Source: DASUGM01 sp036274055
GTDB taxonomy: Bacteria; Acidobacteriota; Vicinamibacteria; Vicinamibacterales; SCN-69-37
Direction of reading: 5' to 3'
NCBI GenBank assembly: GCA_036274055.1
Contig: DASUGM010000134.1
Coordinates: 1-24,729, forward strand
Length of the DNA: 24,729 bases
Each line of letters begins with the position of its first letter. Within the stretch, counting starts at the first letter, position 1. Made by a program: the position numbers and the translations under genes. Of this stretch, positions 8,158 to 14,474 are shown piece by piece. The notes under the pieces are model-generated. The model had not been told where the DNA came from and made no database searches. It saw nothing but the letters and a program-made list of their open reading frames with translations.

Positions 8158-9152
8158 AGGCCACGAGGCCTGTGAAAATCGCGGGACTGGGGACGTACGT
8201 TCCGCCGCACGTGTTGACGAACGCGGATCTCGAGAAGATGGTGGACACCACCAACGAGTGGATCCTGCAGCGCACCGGGATTCGCGAACGGCATATCGTC
8301 GAGCCCGGCGTCGGGACCTCGGACATCGCCGAGCCGGCGGCCCGGGCCGCAATCGCCGAAGCCGGCCTCACGCCCGACGACATCGGCTTCATCGTCGTCG
8401 GCACGACGACGCCGGATACGATTTTCCCGAGCACCGCGTGCAACCTGCAGGCGAAGATCAACGCCAACAACGCCTGGGGCTTCGACCTCGGCGCGGCGTG
8501 TTCCGGATTCACCTATTCGCTGACGGTCGGCTATCAGATGGTCGCGACCGGCGCGGTCGAGCACGCGCTGGTCGTCGGCGCCGACGTGATGTCGAGCATC
8601 ATCGACTACACCGATCGTGCGACCTGCATCCTGTTCGGCGATGGCGCCGGCGCCGTGGTGCTCTCGCCGGCGGCGGAGGGCGAGCCGGGCATCATCGACT
8701 TCACGCACGAGATCGACGGCCACGGCGGCCAGGCGCTGATGATGCCGGCCGGCGGCAGCAAGCGGCCGGCGTCGCATGAAACCGTCGACGAGCGGCTGCA
8801 CTTCGTCAAGCAGGACGGACAGACGGTGTTCAAGTTCGCGGTCAAGAAGAACCAGGAAATCGCGCTGCGCCTGCTCGATCGCAACAAGCTGCAGGGATCG
8901 GATCTGGATCTCTACGTCTCGCACCAGGCCAATCGCCGGATCATCGAGGCGACGGCGGAGCGGCTCGGCCTCGGCATGGACAAGGTCGTGATCAATCTCG
9001 AGATGTTCGGCAACACGACCGCGGGCACGATCCCGCTGGCGCTGGCCGACGCACGCCGATCGGGACGGCTCAAGAAGGGCGATCTGGTGCTGCTTGCCTC
9101 GGTCGGCGCGGGGTTCACCGTCGGCTCGGTCTTACTTCGTTGGAGCCTCTAA
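8151..9152 (+). CDS. fabH: beta-ketoacyl-ACP synthase III
   Basis: FabH condenses acetyl-CoA (or a branched acyl-CoA) with malonyl-ACP to start type II fatty-acid synthesis. The protein is 333 aa. The catalytic triad is visible: C117 in DLGAACSGF, H258 in SHQAN, and N288 in FGNTTAGT. The C-terminal ASVGAGFTVGSVLLRW is typical. Two GTG codons (8151 and 8154) follow a good Shine-Dalgarno (GGGAAGGA, 8137-8144). The second would reproduce the 4-nt GTGA overlap seen in the rest of the operon, and which is used cannot be decided. FabH usually sits with plsX/fabD/fabG, so its place after ruvB is unusual. A heptamer repeat array begins at the base right after its TAA stop. Confidence 0.96.
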   Translation: MVKATRPVKIAGLGTYVPPHVLTNADLEKMVDTTNEWILQRTGIRERHIVEPGVGTSDIAEPAARAAIAEAGLTPDDIGFIVVGTTTPDTIFPSTACNLQAKINANNAWGFDLGAACSGFTYSLTVGYQMVATGAVEHALVVGADVMSSIIDYTDRATCILFGDGAGAVVLSPAAEGEPGIIDFTHEIDGHGGQALMMPAGGSKRPASHETVDERLHFVKQDGQTVFKFAVKKNQEIALRLLDRNKLQGSDLDLYVSHQANRRIIEATAERLGLGMDKVVINLEMFGNTTAGTIPLALADARRSGRLKKGDLVLLASVGAGFTVGSVLLRWSL

Positions 9153-9245
9153 GGGCTCAGGGCTCAGGGCTCAGGGCTCAGGGCTCAGGGCTCAGGGCTC
9201 AGTGAGCTGCTCTGACTCCGAGCCTTGAGCCCTGAGCCCTGAGCC
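9153..9245. repeat. element A: heptamer array with inverted copy, 20-bp perfect stem
   Basis: Seven perfect head-to-tail copies of GGGCTCA (9153-9201) are followed by a 24-nt spacer and three inverted copies TGAGCCC (9226-9245, the last lacking one base). Positions 9182-9201 and 9226-9245 are perfectly complementary over 20 bp. The array begins directly after the fabH stop codon and overlaps the 3' end of convergent glgX. The hairpin could halt or protect transcripts from both sides. No T-tract follows on either strand, so it is not a textbook intrinsic terminator. Confidence 0.9.
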
Positions 9246-11344
9246 TCCTGTCCTCCGACCAACACCGCCGACGATCGACCACTGATCGTTCGCGTCGCGA
9301 AATCGTCAGGTCCTTCCGATGCCGCCGATTCGATGGCGATGCTCCATCGCTGGCCCGGCGGCGGCTCCGGCAGCGTAAACGTCACCGGATCGGCGCCGGC
9401 GTTGAACAGCAGCAGCAGCGTGCTGCCGCGTTCGGGCGCGCCGGATTCGTTGAGTTCGGGAATCGCGTCGCCGTTCAGCCGGAGCGCGAAGGCACGACGT
9501 TCCGGATCGTTCCAGTGCTCCTCGGTCATCGCCTCGCCTTCGGGCGTGAGCCACACCGCGTCGGTCTGGCCGGGACGATGGCCTTTGAGGAAGGTGCGCC
9601 GTCGCAGCACCGGCTGCGTCGCGCGTAACCGCGACAGCGCTTCGACGAACGCGACCAGAGCTTCGGCGTCGCCGTTGTCCCAGTGCGTCCAGCTCAGCTC
9701 GGAGTCCTGGCAGTAGGCGTTGTTGTTGCCCTGCTGCGTCCGGCCGCGTTCATCGCCGCCGGAAAGCATCGGCACGCCCTCCGAGACGAACAGCGTCAAC
9801 AGGAAATTGCGGATCTGCCGGCGGCGCAGCGCGATCACCTCAGCGTTGTCGGTCGGTCCTTCCGCGCCGCAATTCCAGCTCAGGTGGTTGTTGTCGCCGT
9901 CACGGTTCTCTTCACCGTTGGCTTCGTTGTGCTTGTCGTTGTACGACACCAGATCGGCGAGCGTGAAACCGTCGTGCGCGGTGACGAAGTTAATCGTCGC
10001 GTAGGGCTGGCGGCCGGACGGCCCGTACATGTCGTCGCTGCCGGCGAGCCGGCTCGCGAATTCGCCCACCATGCCGGCGTCGCCCTTCCAGAACCGCCGC
10101 ACCGCATCGCGGTAGCGGCCGTTCCACTCGCTCCACCCGGGCGGAAAGTTGCCGACCTGATAGCCCTCGGCGGTCGCGTCCCACGGCTCGGCGATCAGCT
10201 TGACCCGGGAAATCACCGGATCCTGCGCGACGACCTCGAGAAATGCCGACGATCGATCGAAACCGGCATCGCCGCGCGCCAGCGCCGAGGCGAGATCGAA
10301 CCGGAACCCGTCGACGTGCATCTCCTCGATCCAGTACCGCAGGCTGTCCATGATCATGCGCACCGCCAGCGGCGATCGCGTGTCGATGGTGTTGCCGGTG
10401 CCGGTGAAGTTCTCGTAGTAGGCCGGACGATCCTCGACCAGCCGGTAGTAGCCGCGGTTGTCGACGCCGCGCCACGACAAGGTCGCACCCTGATGGTCGC
10501 CCTCGACGGTGTGGTTGTAGACGACGTCGAGGATGACCTCGAGGCCGGCGTCGTGCAAGGCCTTGACCATGGCGCGGAACTCGCGCGCGGCATCGCGCGG
10601 CGACTTCGTCGTCGTAAAGCGATGGTCGGCGGCGAAGAAGGCGAGCGTGTTGTAACCCCAGTAGTTGGTCAGGCCGCGCCCGGCCAGCCCGGGCTCGTCG
10701 AGATGCTGATGGATCGGCAACAGCTCGACCGCGGTGACGCCGATCCGGCGAAGATGATCGAGCGCCGGCGCCGAGGCGAGACCCGCATAGGTGCCGCGCA
10801 AGTGCGGCGCGATCTTGTCGTTGAGTGCGGTGAAGCCCTTGACGTGCAGCTCGTAGATCACGGTGTCGCGCCACGGCGTCCGCAGCGGCTCGTCTTCGCG
10901 CGGCGGCAGCGGCTCGGCCACCGCCGCGAGCGCGGCGTACGGCGCGCTGTCGGCCTCGTCGAGGGCACCGTCGCCGTCGGTGCCCGCGGCGTGGGCATGC
11001 AGCGCCTGATGCCAGGTCGGCAAGCGGCCGATCGTCCGCGCGTAGGGATCCAGCAGCATCTTTGCGGGATTGAAGCGATGCCCCTGCGAAGGCTCCCACG
11101 GCCCATAGACGCGATATCCGTACACTTGCCCGGGGCGGACGCCCTGGAGGTAGCCGTGGAAGGTGTGATCTGTGCGCGACGGCAACGGCACGCAGATGCG
11201 TTCGACCTGCGCGTCCGGGCTGTCGAACAGGCAGAGCTCGATCTTTGTCGCTGCCGTCGACGTAATCGCAAAGTTGACGCCGCCATCGTCCGGCGTCGCG
11301 CCGAGAGGGTAGGGTTGGCCGGGAAGCACGTTCACGACCAACAT
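9185..11344 (-). CDS. glgX: glycogen debranching enzyme GlgX (GH13)
   Basis: GlgX is an isoamylase-type debranching enzyme that hydrolyses alpha-1,6 branches of glycogen limit dextrins in the cytoplasm. The protein is 719 aa. An N-terminal CBM48-like domain (about 1-110, with QPYPLGATPDDGGVNFAI) precedes the GH13 barrel. Conserved regions visible are DVVYNHT, the nucleophile D350 in GFRFDLAS, the acid/base E386 in LIAEPWD, and the transition-state stabiliser D458 in VTAHDGFT. The ATG at 11344 is 26 nt from the proposed start of the divergent DUF4112 gene. The last 20 or so residues (AQGSGLKARSQSSSLSPEP) are encoded by repeat element A. The stop codon is the TGA inside a TGAGCCC unit, so the original C-terminus has probably been replaced. 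No other glycogen genes are in the window. Confidence 0.95.
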   Translation of the reverse strand: MLVVNVLPGQPYPLGATPDDGGVNFAITSTAATKIELCLFDSPDAQVERICVPLPSRTDHTFHGYLQGVRPGQVYGYRVYGPWEPSQGHRFNPAKMLLDPYARTIGRLPTWHQALHAHAAGTDGDGALDEADSAPYAALAAVAEPLPPREDEPLRTPWRDTVIYELHVKGFTALNDKIAPHLRGTYAGLASAPALDHLRRIGVTAVELLPIHQHLDEPGLAGRGLTNYWGYNTLAFFAADHRFTTTKSPRDAAREFRAMVKALHDAGLEVILDVVYNHTVEGDHQGATLSWRGVDNRGYYRLVEDRPAYYENFTGTGNTIDTRSPLAVRMIMDSLRYWIEEMHVDGFRFDLASALARGDAGFDRSSAFLEVVAQDPVISRVKLIAEPWDATAEGYQVGNFPPGWSEWNGRYRDAVRRFWKGDAGMVGEFASRLAGSDDMYGPSGRQPYATINFVTAHDGFTLADLVSYNDKHNEANGEENRDGDNNHLSWNCGAEGPTDNAEVIALRRRQIRNFLLTLFVSEGVPMLSGGDERGRTQQGNNNAYCQDSELSWTHWDNGDAEALVAFVEALSRLRATQPVLRRRTFLKGHRPGQTDAVWLTPEGEAMTEEHWNDPERRAFALRLNGDAIPELNESGAPERGSTLLLLFNAGADPVTFTLPEPPPGQRWSIAIESAASEGPDDFATRTISGRSSAVLVGGQEAQGSGLKARSQSSSLSPEP

Positions 11345-11351
11345 GATTGCC

Positions 11352-11357
11352 TACAAT
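11352..11357 (+). promoter_or_regulatory. candidate -10 box for the DUF4112-queA operon
   Basis: TACAAT matches five of six bases of the -10 consensus. It lies in the short gap between the divergent glgX and DUF4112 starts. A start about 7 nt downstream would fall within 10 nt of the GTG at 11371, giving a nearly leaderless mRNA. The -35 is weak (TTCACG at 11331-11336, spacing only 15). Confidence 0.35.
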
Positions 11358-11370
11358 CAGTGATCAGTTG

Positions 11371-11826
11371 GTGAGACTTTCTTTTCTTCAGACCTGGGCG
11401 GACCTGCTCGACTCGCGTTTCCGGATTCCGGGCACGCAAATCCGGTTCGGTCTCGATCCGATTTTGTCGCTCGTTCCCGGCCTCGGCGATCTCGTGAGCC
11501 CCGCGTACACCGTTGTCCTGCTGGTGTTCGCGATCCAGGCGCGCGTCCCGAAGGTCATTCTGTTGCGGATGTTGAGTAACGCGATGCTCGACGCGTTGCT
11601 CGGGGCCGTGCCGGTCGCCGGCAACGTCGCCGACATCTTCTGGCGTGCGAACCGGCTGAACCTCGAGCTGCTGATGGCACACGCCCGCCCCGGCCATCCG
11701 CTGACGCGCAGTGACTATGTGGTCTTGTGCGTGATTGCCGGGATATTCGGTTTGCTGACGATCGTCCCGGTGGTGCTGGCAATTGTGATGACCCGGTTGT
11801 TCTATCTCTGGGTGACCGGGCAGTGA
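11371..11826 (+). CDS. DUF4112 membrane protein
   Basis: This is a small membrane protein of the DUF4112 family, function unknown. The family core is clear: LLDSRFRIPGTQIRFGLDPILSLVPGLGDLVSP, with later glycine-rich turns VPVAGNVADIFWRANRLN. A first hydrophobic segment (AYTVVLLVFAIQA) follows the core, and a long C-terminal hydrophobic stretch (YVVLCVIAGIFGLLTIVPVV onward) is likely one or two membrane spans. The start is uncertain. GTG 11371 gives 151 aa and begins close to the conserved core; TTG 11347 would add 8 residues and start only 2 nt from the divergent glgX ATG. Neither has a Shine-Dalgarno. Its stop overlaps the queA GTG by 4 nt (GTGA), so the two are co-translated although no functional link is known. 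Confidence 0.85.
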   Translation: MRLSFLQTWADLLDSRFRIPGTQIRFGLDPILSLVPGLGDLVSPAYTVVLLVFAIQARVPKVILLRMLSNAMLDALLGAVPVAGNVADIFWRANRLNLELLMAHARPGHPLTRSDYVVLCVIAGIFGLLTIVPVVLAIVMTRLFYLWVTGQ

Positions 11827-12875
11827 CCGACGTCGCGCGCTTCGATTTCGACCTGCCGCCGGAGTTGATCGCTCAGGAGGCCCGCCCGCGCGGCGGCTCG
11901 CGCCTGATGGTCGTCGACCGGCGCGCGCAGCGCTGGCGGGAATCCGCCCTTCGCGAGTTGCCCGAGCTGCTGGCGCCTGGCGATTTGATCGTCGCCAACG
12001 ACACGCGGGTATTTCCGGCGCGGCTGCTCGGGACGAGGCTGCCCGGCGGCGGCGCGGCGGAATGCCTGCTGCTGACCCGCGTCGACGATCGTCAGTGGGA
12101 GGCACTCGTGCACCCCGGCCAGCGGCTGCGTCCCGGTTCGCGAATGCGTTTCGCCGATCCATCGCGGGCGCCGGGCGTGGTCATCAACGCCGAGATCGTC
12201 GACCGCCGGCATTTCGGGCGGCGGCTGGTGCGATTTGACGTCGAGGGCGCGGACACGCTGGATCAGGCGGTCGACGCCATTGGCCACGTGCCGCTGCCGC
12301 CGTACATCGATCGTCCCGACACGGCCGCGGATGCCGAGCGCTACCAGACCATCTACGCCGCGCATCGGGGCTCGATCGCCGCCCCGACCGCCGGCCTGCA
12401 TTTCGATACCGCCCTGATCGAGGCGGTGCGCGCGCGAGGCGTTGGCTGGGCCACGGTCACGCTCCATGTCGGCTACGGCACGTTCAAGCCCGTCCGCGCC
12501 GAATCGGTCGAGGCGCATCAGGTGGACGCCGAACGCGCGGTCGTCCCGGAGGCGACCGCCGACGCGATTCGGCGCACGCACTCGGCGGGGAACCGAGTGG
12601 TGGCGATCGGCACGACGACAACACGCGCGCTCGAAACCGCCGCGGTATCGGGAGAGGTGCGCGCCTTCGACGGCGCCACGGATCTCTTCATTCACCCGGG
12701 TCACCGGTTCCACGCCGTCGACGCGCTGGTGACGAATTTTCATCTCCCGCGATCGTCGCTGCTCATGCTGGTCGCCGCGTTCGCGGGACTCGACCTGACG
12801 CTGGCCGCGTATCGCGACGCGGTAGCCAGGCGGTTTCACTTCTACTCGTACGGCGACGCCATGATCGTGTTGTGA
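11823..12875 (+). CDS. queA: S-adenosylmethionine:tRNA ribosyltransferase-isomerase QueA
   Basis: QueA transfers the ribosyl group of SAM to preQ1 at position 34 of GUN-anticodon tRNAs, forming epoxyqueuosine in queuosine biosynthesis. The protein is 350 aa, the usual size. Family motifs in order are FDFDLPPELIAQEARPRGGSR, VANDTRVFPARLLG, GHVPLPPYI, SIAAPTAGLHF, LHVGYGTFKPV, GTTTTRALE and the C-terminal DALVTNFHLPRSSLLMLVAAF. The GTG at 11823 overlaps the previous stop. Upstream in-frame starts lie inside the DUF4112 gene and are rejected. No tgt or other queuosine gene is in the window. The last 19 bases of the gene (GACGCCATGATCGTGTTGT) recur 180 bp downstream as part of a tandem duplication, with the stop changed from TGA to TAA. 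Confidence 0.97.
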   Translation: MTDVARFDFDLPPELIAQEARPRGGSRLMVVDRRAQRWRESALRELPELLAPGDLIVANDTRVFPARLLGTRLPGGGAAECLLLTRVDDRQWEALVHPGQRLRPGSRMRFADPSRAPGVVINAEIVDRRHFGRRLVRFDVEGADTLDQAVDAIGHVPLPPYIDRPDTAADAERYQTIYAAHRGSIAAPTAGLHFDTALIEAVRARGVGWATVTLHVGYGTFKPVRAESVEAHQVDAERAVVPEATADAIRRTHSAGNRVVAIGTTTTRALETAAVSGEVRAFDGATDLFIHPGHRFHAVDALVTNFHLPRSSLLMLVAAFAGLDLTLAAYRDAVARRFHFYSYGDAMIVL

Positions 12876-12953
12876 CCGTACTTCCGGGTACTTCGGGGTA
12901 CTTCGGGTACTCGGGGTACTTCAGGTACGCGGAACGAGGCTGCGCCGGATCAA

Positions 12954-12997
12954 CTTTCTCCACAGGTACGGCTCGCGAGCTGTACCTGTGGAGAAAG
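12954..12997. repeat. 44-bp near-perfect palindrome, copy 1
   Basis: The left arm CTTTCTCCACAGGTAC and right arm GTACCTGTGGAGAAAG are perfect complements. They enclose GGCTCGCGAGCT, itself palindromic apart from one G/T pair that would be G-U in RNA. A transcript would fold into a stem of about 20 bp capped by a four-base loop CGCG. Weaker complementarity continues outward (GGAACG on the left, CGCGTTC on the right). Confidence 0.92.
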
Positions 12998-13123
12998 AGG
13001 GCAAGCGAAGCGCGTTCGTACCCCGACGTATCCCGACGCCATGATCGTGTTGTAACCGTACTTCGGGGTACTTCGGGTACTCGGGGTACTTCAGGTACGC
13101 GGAACGAGGCTGCGCCGGATCAA

Positions 13124-13167
13124 CTTTCTCCACAGGTACGGCTCGCGAGCTGTACCTGTGGAGAAAG
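13124..13167. repeat. 44-bp near-perfect palindrome, copy 2
   Basis: This is identical to the palindrome at 12954-12997, displaced by 170 bp as part of the tandem duplication. It lies 79 nt before the next gene start, so it is probably in a leader or a terminator-like position. Confidence 0.92.
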
Positions 13168-13246
13168 AGGGCAAGCGAAGCGCGTTCCTGGTACCCGACG
13201 TACCCCGCGTACCCGAAGTACCCGTAGTACCTGTTAGGATTTGCCA

Positions 13247-14185
13247 GTGAAACTCGGCTACGAGGAATTCGATCTCTCCGGCGTTCGCACCTATCCCCTG
13301 GCGTCGCGCGCGAGCAAAGCGCGCGCCGAGGATTTCGCGAAGCCATGGGATCCGTCGACCGGCGTCGAGGGCCTGCTGGCGTCGCTGCCGAATCTGCTGG
13401 CCGCCGCCGATTTGCGCGCCGTCGCCGCCGCGGTGCGCACGGCTCGAGCTGCCGGCCGGCCGGTCGTCTGGGGACTGGGTGCGCATGTGATCAAGACCGG
13501 GCTCGCGCCGGTGCTCATCGATCTGATGGAGCGCGGGTTCGTGTCCGCGATCGCGCTCAACGGCGCCGGGCTGATCCACGATTTCGAGGTCGCGCTTTCC
13601 GGCGCGACGTCCGAAGACGTCGATGGCGCGCTCGGGCCCGGCCAGTTCGGAATGGCCGAGGAAACCGGCACGCTGCTCAACGAAGCCATATCGGCCGGCG
13701 TGCTGAGCGGCGCCGGGCTCGGCCAGTCGGTCGCGTCATTTCTTCACGTCCGCCAGCCGCCGCACGCGCGGCTCAGCTTGCTCTGTGCCGCGGCCCGGCT
13801 CGCGGTGCCGGTTACCGTGCATGTCGGGATTGGCACCGACGTCATCCATATGCACGCCGCCGCGTCGGGCGAAGCGCTCGGCGCGGGCAGCCTGCGTGAC
13901 TTCCGCTACTTCACGTCGTTCGTGGCCCAGCTCGAGCGCGGCGTCTACCTGAACTGCGGCTCGGCGGTTCTGCTGCCGGAGGTTTTCCTGAAAGCCGTCT
14001 CGCTGGTTCGCAATCGCGGCCTCTCGCTCGACGGCTTGACGACGGTCAACCTGGACTTCGTCCGGCTCTATCGCCCCGAAACCAACGTCGTCCGCCGTCC
14101 GGTCGCCGGTACCGGCAAGGGCTATTCGATTACCGGGCACCATGAGCTGCTCATCCCATTGCTCGCGGCGGCCCTCATTGCGTAG
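13247..14185 (+). CDS. conserved protein of uncertain function, deoxyhypusine synthase-like
   Basis: This is a 312-aa soluble protein starting at GTG 13247 with an AGGA Shine-Dalgarno (13236-13239) 7 nt upstream. I do not recognise a characterised enzyme. Several stretches look like strongly constrained active-site or nucleotide-binding loops: VVWGLGAHVIKTGLAPVLID, AIALNGAGLIHDFEVALSG, GMAEETGTLLNEAI, VTVHVGIGTDVIHMHAAASG, YLNCGSAVLLPEVFLKA and a C-terminal GTGKGYSITGHHELLIPLL. The GAG-IHD segment after a hydrophobic strand resembles the TGAN-EED segment of bacterial deoxyhypusine/homospermidine synthases. The late Lys in GKGYSI could correspond to their catalytic lysine. That link is inference from motif spacing only. 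There are no membrane segments. It stands alone between two repeat elements, so context adds no function. Confidence 0.8.
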   Translation: MKLGYEEFDLSGVRTYPLASRASKARAEDFAKPWDPSTGVEGLLASLPNLLAAADLRAVAAAVRTARAAGRPVVWGLGAHVIKTGLAPVLIDLMERGFVSAIALNGAGLIHDFEVALSGATSEDVDGALGPGQFGMAEETGTLLNEAISAGVLSGAGLGQSVASFLHVRQPPHARLSLLCAAARLAVPVTVHVGIGTDVIHMHAAASGEALGAGSLRDFRYFTSFVAQLERGVYLNCGSAVLLPEVFLKAVSLVRNRGLSLDGLTTVNLDFVRLYRPETNVVRRPVAGTGKGYSITGHHELLIPLLAAALIA

Positions 14186-14188
14186 ACG

Positions 14189-14355
14189 CCATGGGCGATA
14201 GCCGATCGGGCGATCGAGCCATGGCAGTGCATGGGCGATGGCGCGATCGAGCACAGGACCCGCTGGGAACTCAGCGCTGAGTCGGCCTTCGCGCGATCGC
14301 GCGATGGCCCGATGCTCTGCCATCGCCCGATCACCCGATCGGCCATCACCCATGG
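14189..14355. repeat. element C: long imperfect inverted repeat
   Basis: The arms 14189-14227 and 14317-14355 are each 39 bp and complementary except at five positions. Complementarity continues inward less perfectly (GCATGGGCGATGGCGCGATC against its counterpart). Both arms are built from GGGCGAT/CGATCGG-like units of 7-8 bp. The loop holds a second small palindrome CTCAGCGCTGAG. The element begins 3 nt after the stop of the upstream gene and ends 34 nt before the tRNA. It may act as a terminator-like or transcript-end structure. Confidence 0.85.
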
Positions 14356-14370
14356 CGGAACGACTGCCTG

Positions 14371-14379
14371 TGCTAAAGT
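14371..14379 (+). promoter_or_regulatory. extended -10 promoter for the tRNA-tilS-ftsH unit
   Basis: TGCTAAAGT is an extended -10 (TGn plus TAAAGT). The predicted start is about 14386, four bases before the mature tRNA. No clear -35 is visible. It matches the TGCTAGAAT before yebC closely. Confidence 0.5.
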
Positions 14380-14389
14380 CAGTAGTTCC

Positions 14390-14466
14390 GCCGGTGTAGC
14401 TCAGCTGGTTAGAGCATGCGGCTCATATCCGCAGTGTCCGGGGTTCAAGTCCCTGCACCGGCACCA
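14390..14466 (+). tRNA. tRNA with CAU anticodon, probably elongator tRNA-Met
   Basis: The 77-nt sequence folds as a complete cloverleaf with an encoded CCA. The acceptor stem is GCCGGTG/CACCGGC, the D stem GCTC/GAGC, the anticodon stem TGCGG/CCGCA with loop CTCATAT (anticodon CAT at 14424-14426), and the T stem CGGGG/CCCTG (one G-T pair) with loop TTCAAGT. Discriminator base is A. It is not the initiator: base pair 1-72 is intact G-C and the anticodon stem lacks three GC pairs of the GGG/CCC type. The alternative is tRNA-Ile2, whose CAU is converted by TilS. Pairs 4-69 and 5-68 are G-C, not the C-G pairs recognised by E. coli TilS, which favours Met. The tilS gene starts 8 nt downstream. Confidence 0.93.
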
Positions 14467-14474
14467 ATTTCAAT

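Larger units (their letters stand above)
12876..13246. repeat. element B region: GTAC-periodic arrays, tandem duplication and palindromes
   Basis: This 371-bp gap holds no credible gene. Two copies of one unit (12854-13017 and 13034-13187) are almost identical. They differ in a TGA/TAA change and one 10-bp GTAC unit, and both include the queA tail. Each has a left arm with GTAC every 9-10 bp (GTACTTCGG-type units at 12878, 12888, 12898, 12907, 12916 and 12925 in copy 1) and a central 44-bp palindrome. After copy 2 comes a right arm of inverted units (GTACCCGAC to CCGAAGTAC; GTAC at 13191, 13200, 13209, 13218 and 13227, period 9). The copy-1 right arm is truncated. Short open frames through this DNA are translations of repeats, not genes. 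Confidence 0.88.

Noticed and set aside
9683..11374. Plus-strand open frame opposite glgX.
   Set aside because: It is a shadow of the GH13 gene with no domain or Shine-Dalgarno of its own.
12854..13187. CRISPR array.
   Set aside because: There are only two copies, they are tandem and not spaced by unique spacers of constant length, and no cas genes are present.
12763..13237. Several short open frames across the queA-downstream region on both strands.
   Set aside because: They translate the GTAC arrays and the palindrome. The same peptide (FSTGTARE, YLWRK) appears from both strands because the DNA is palindromic.
12876..13246. Insertion sequence or MITE with target-site duplication.
   Set aside because: No transposase is present. 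The repeated queA tail is explained by tandem duplication, as it is 19-20 bp and lies inside the duplicated unit and not at its outer ends.
14390..14466. Initiator tRNA-fMet.
   Set aside because: Base pair 1-72 is a normal G-C and the three consecutive G-C pairs typical of the initiator anticodon stem are missing.
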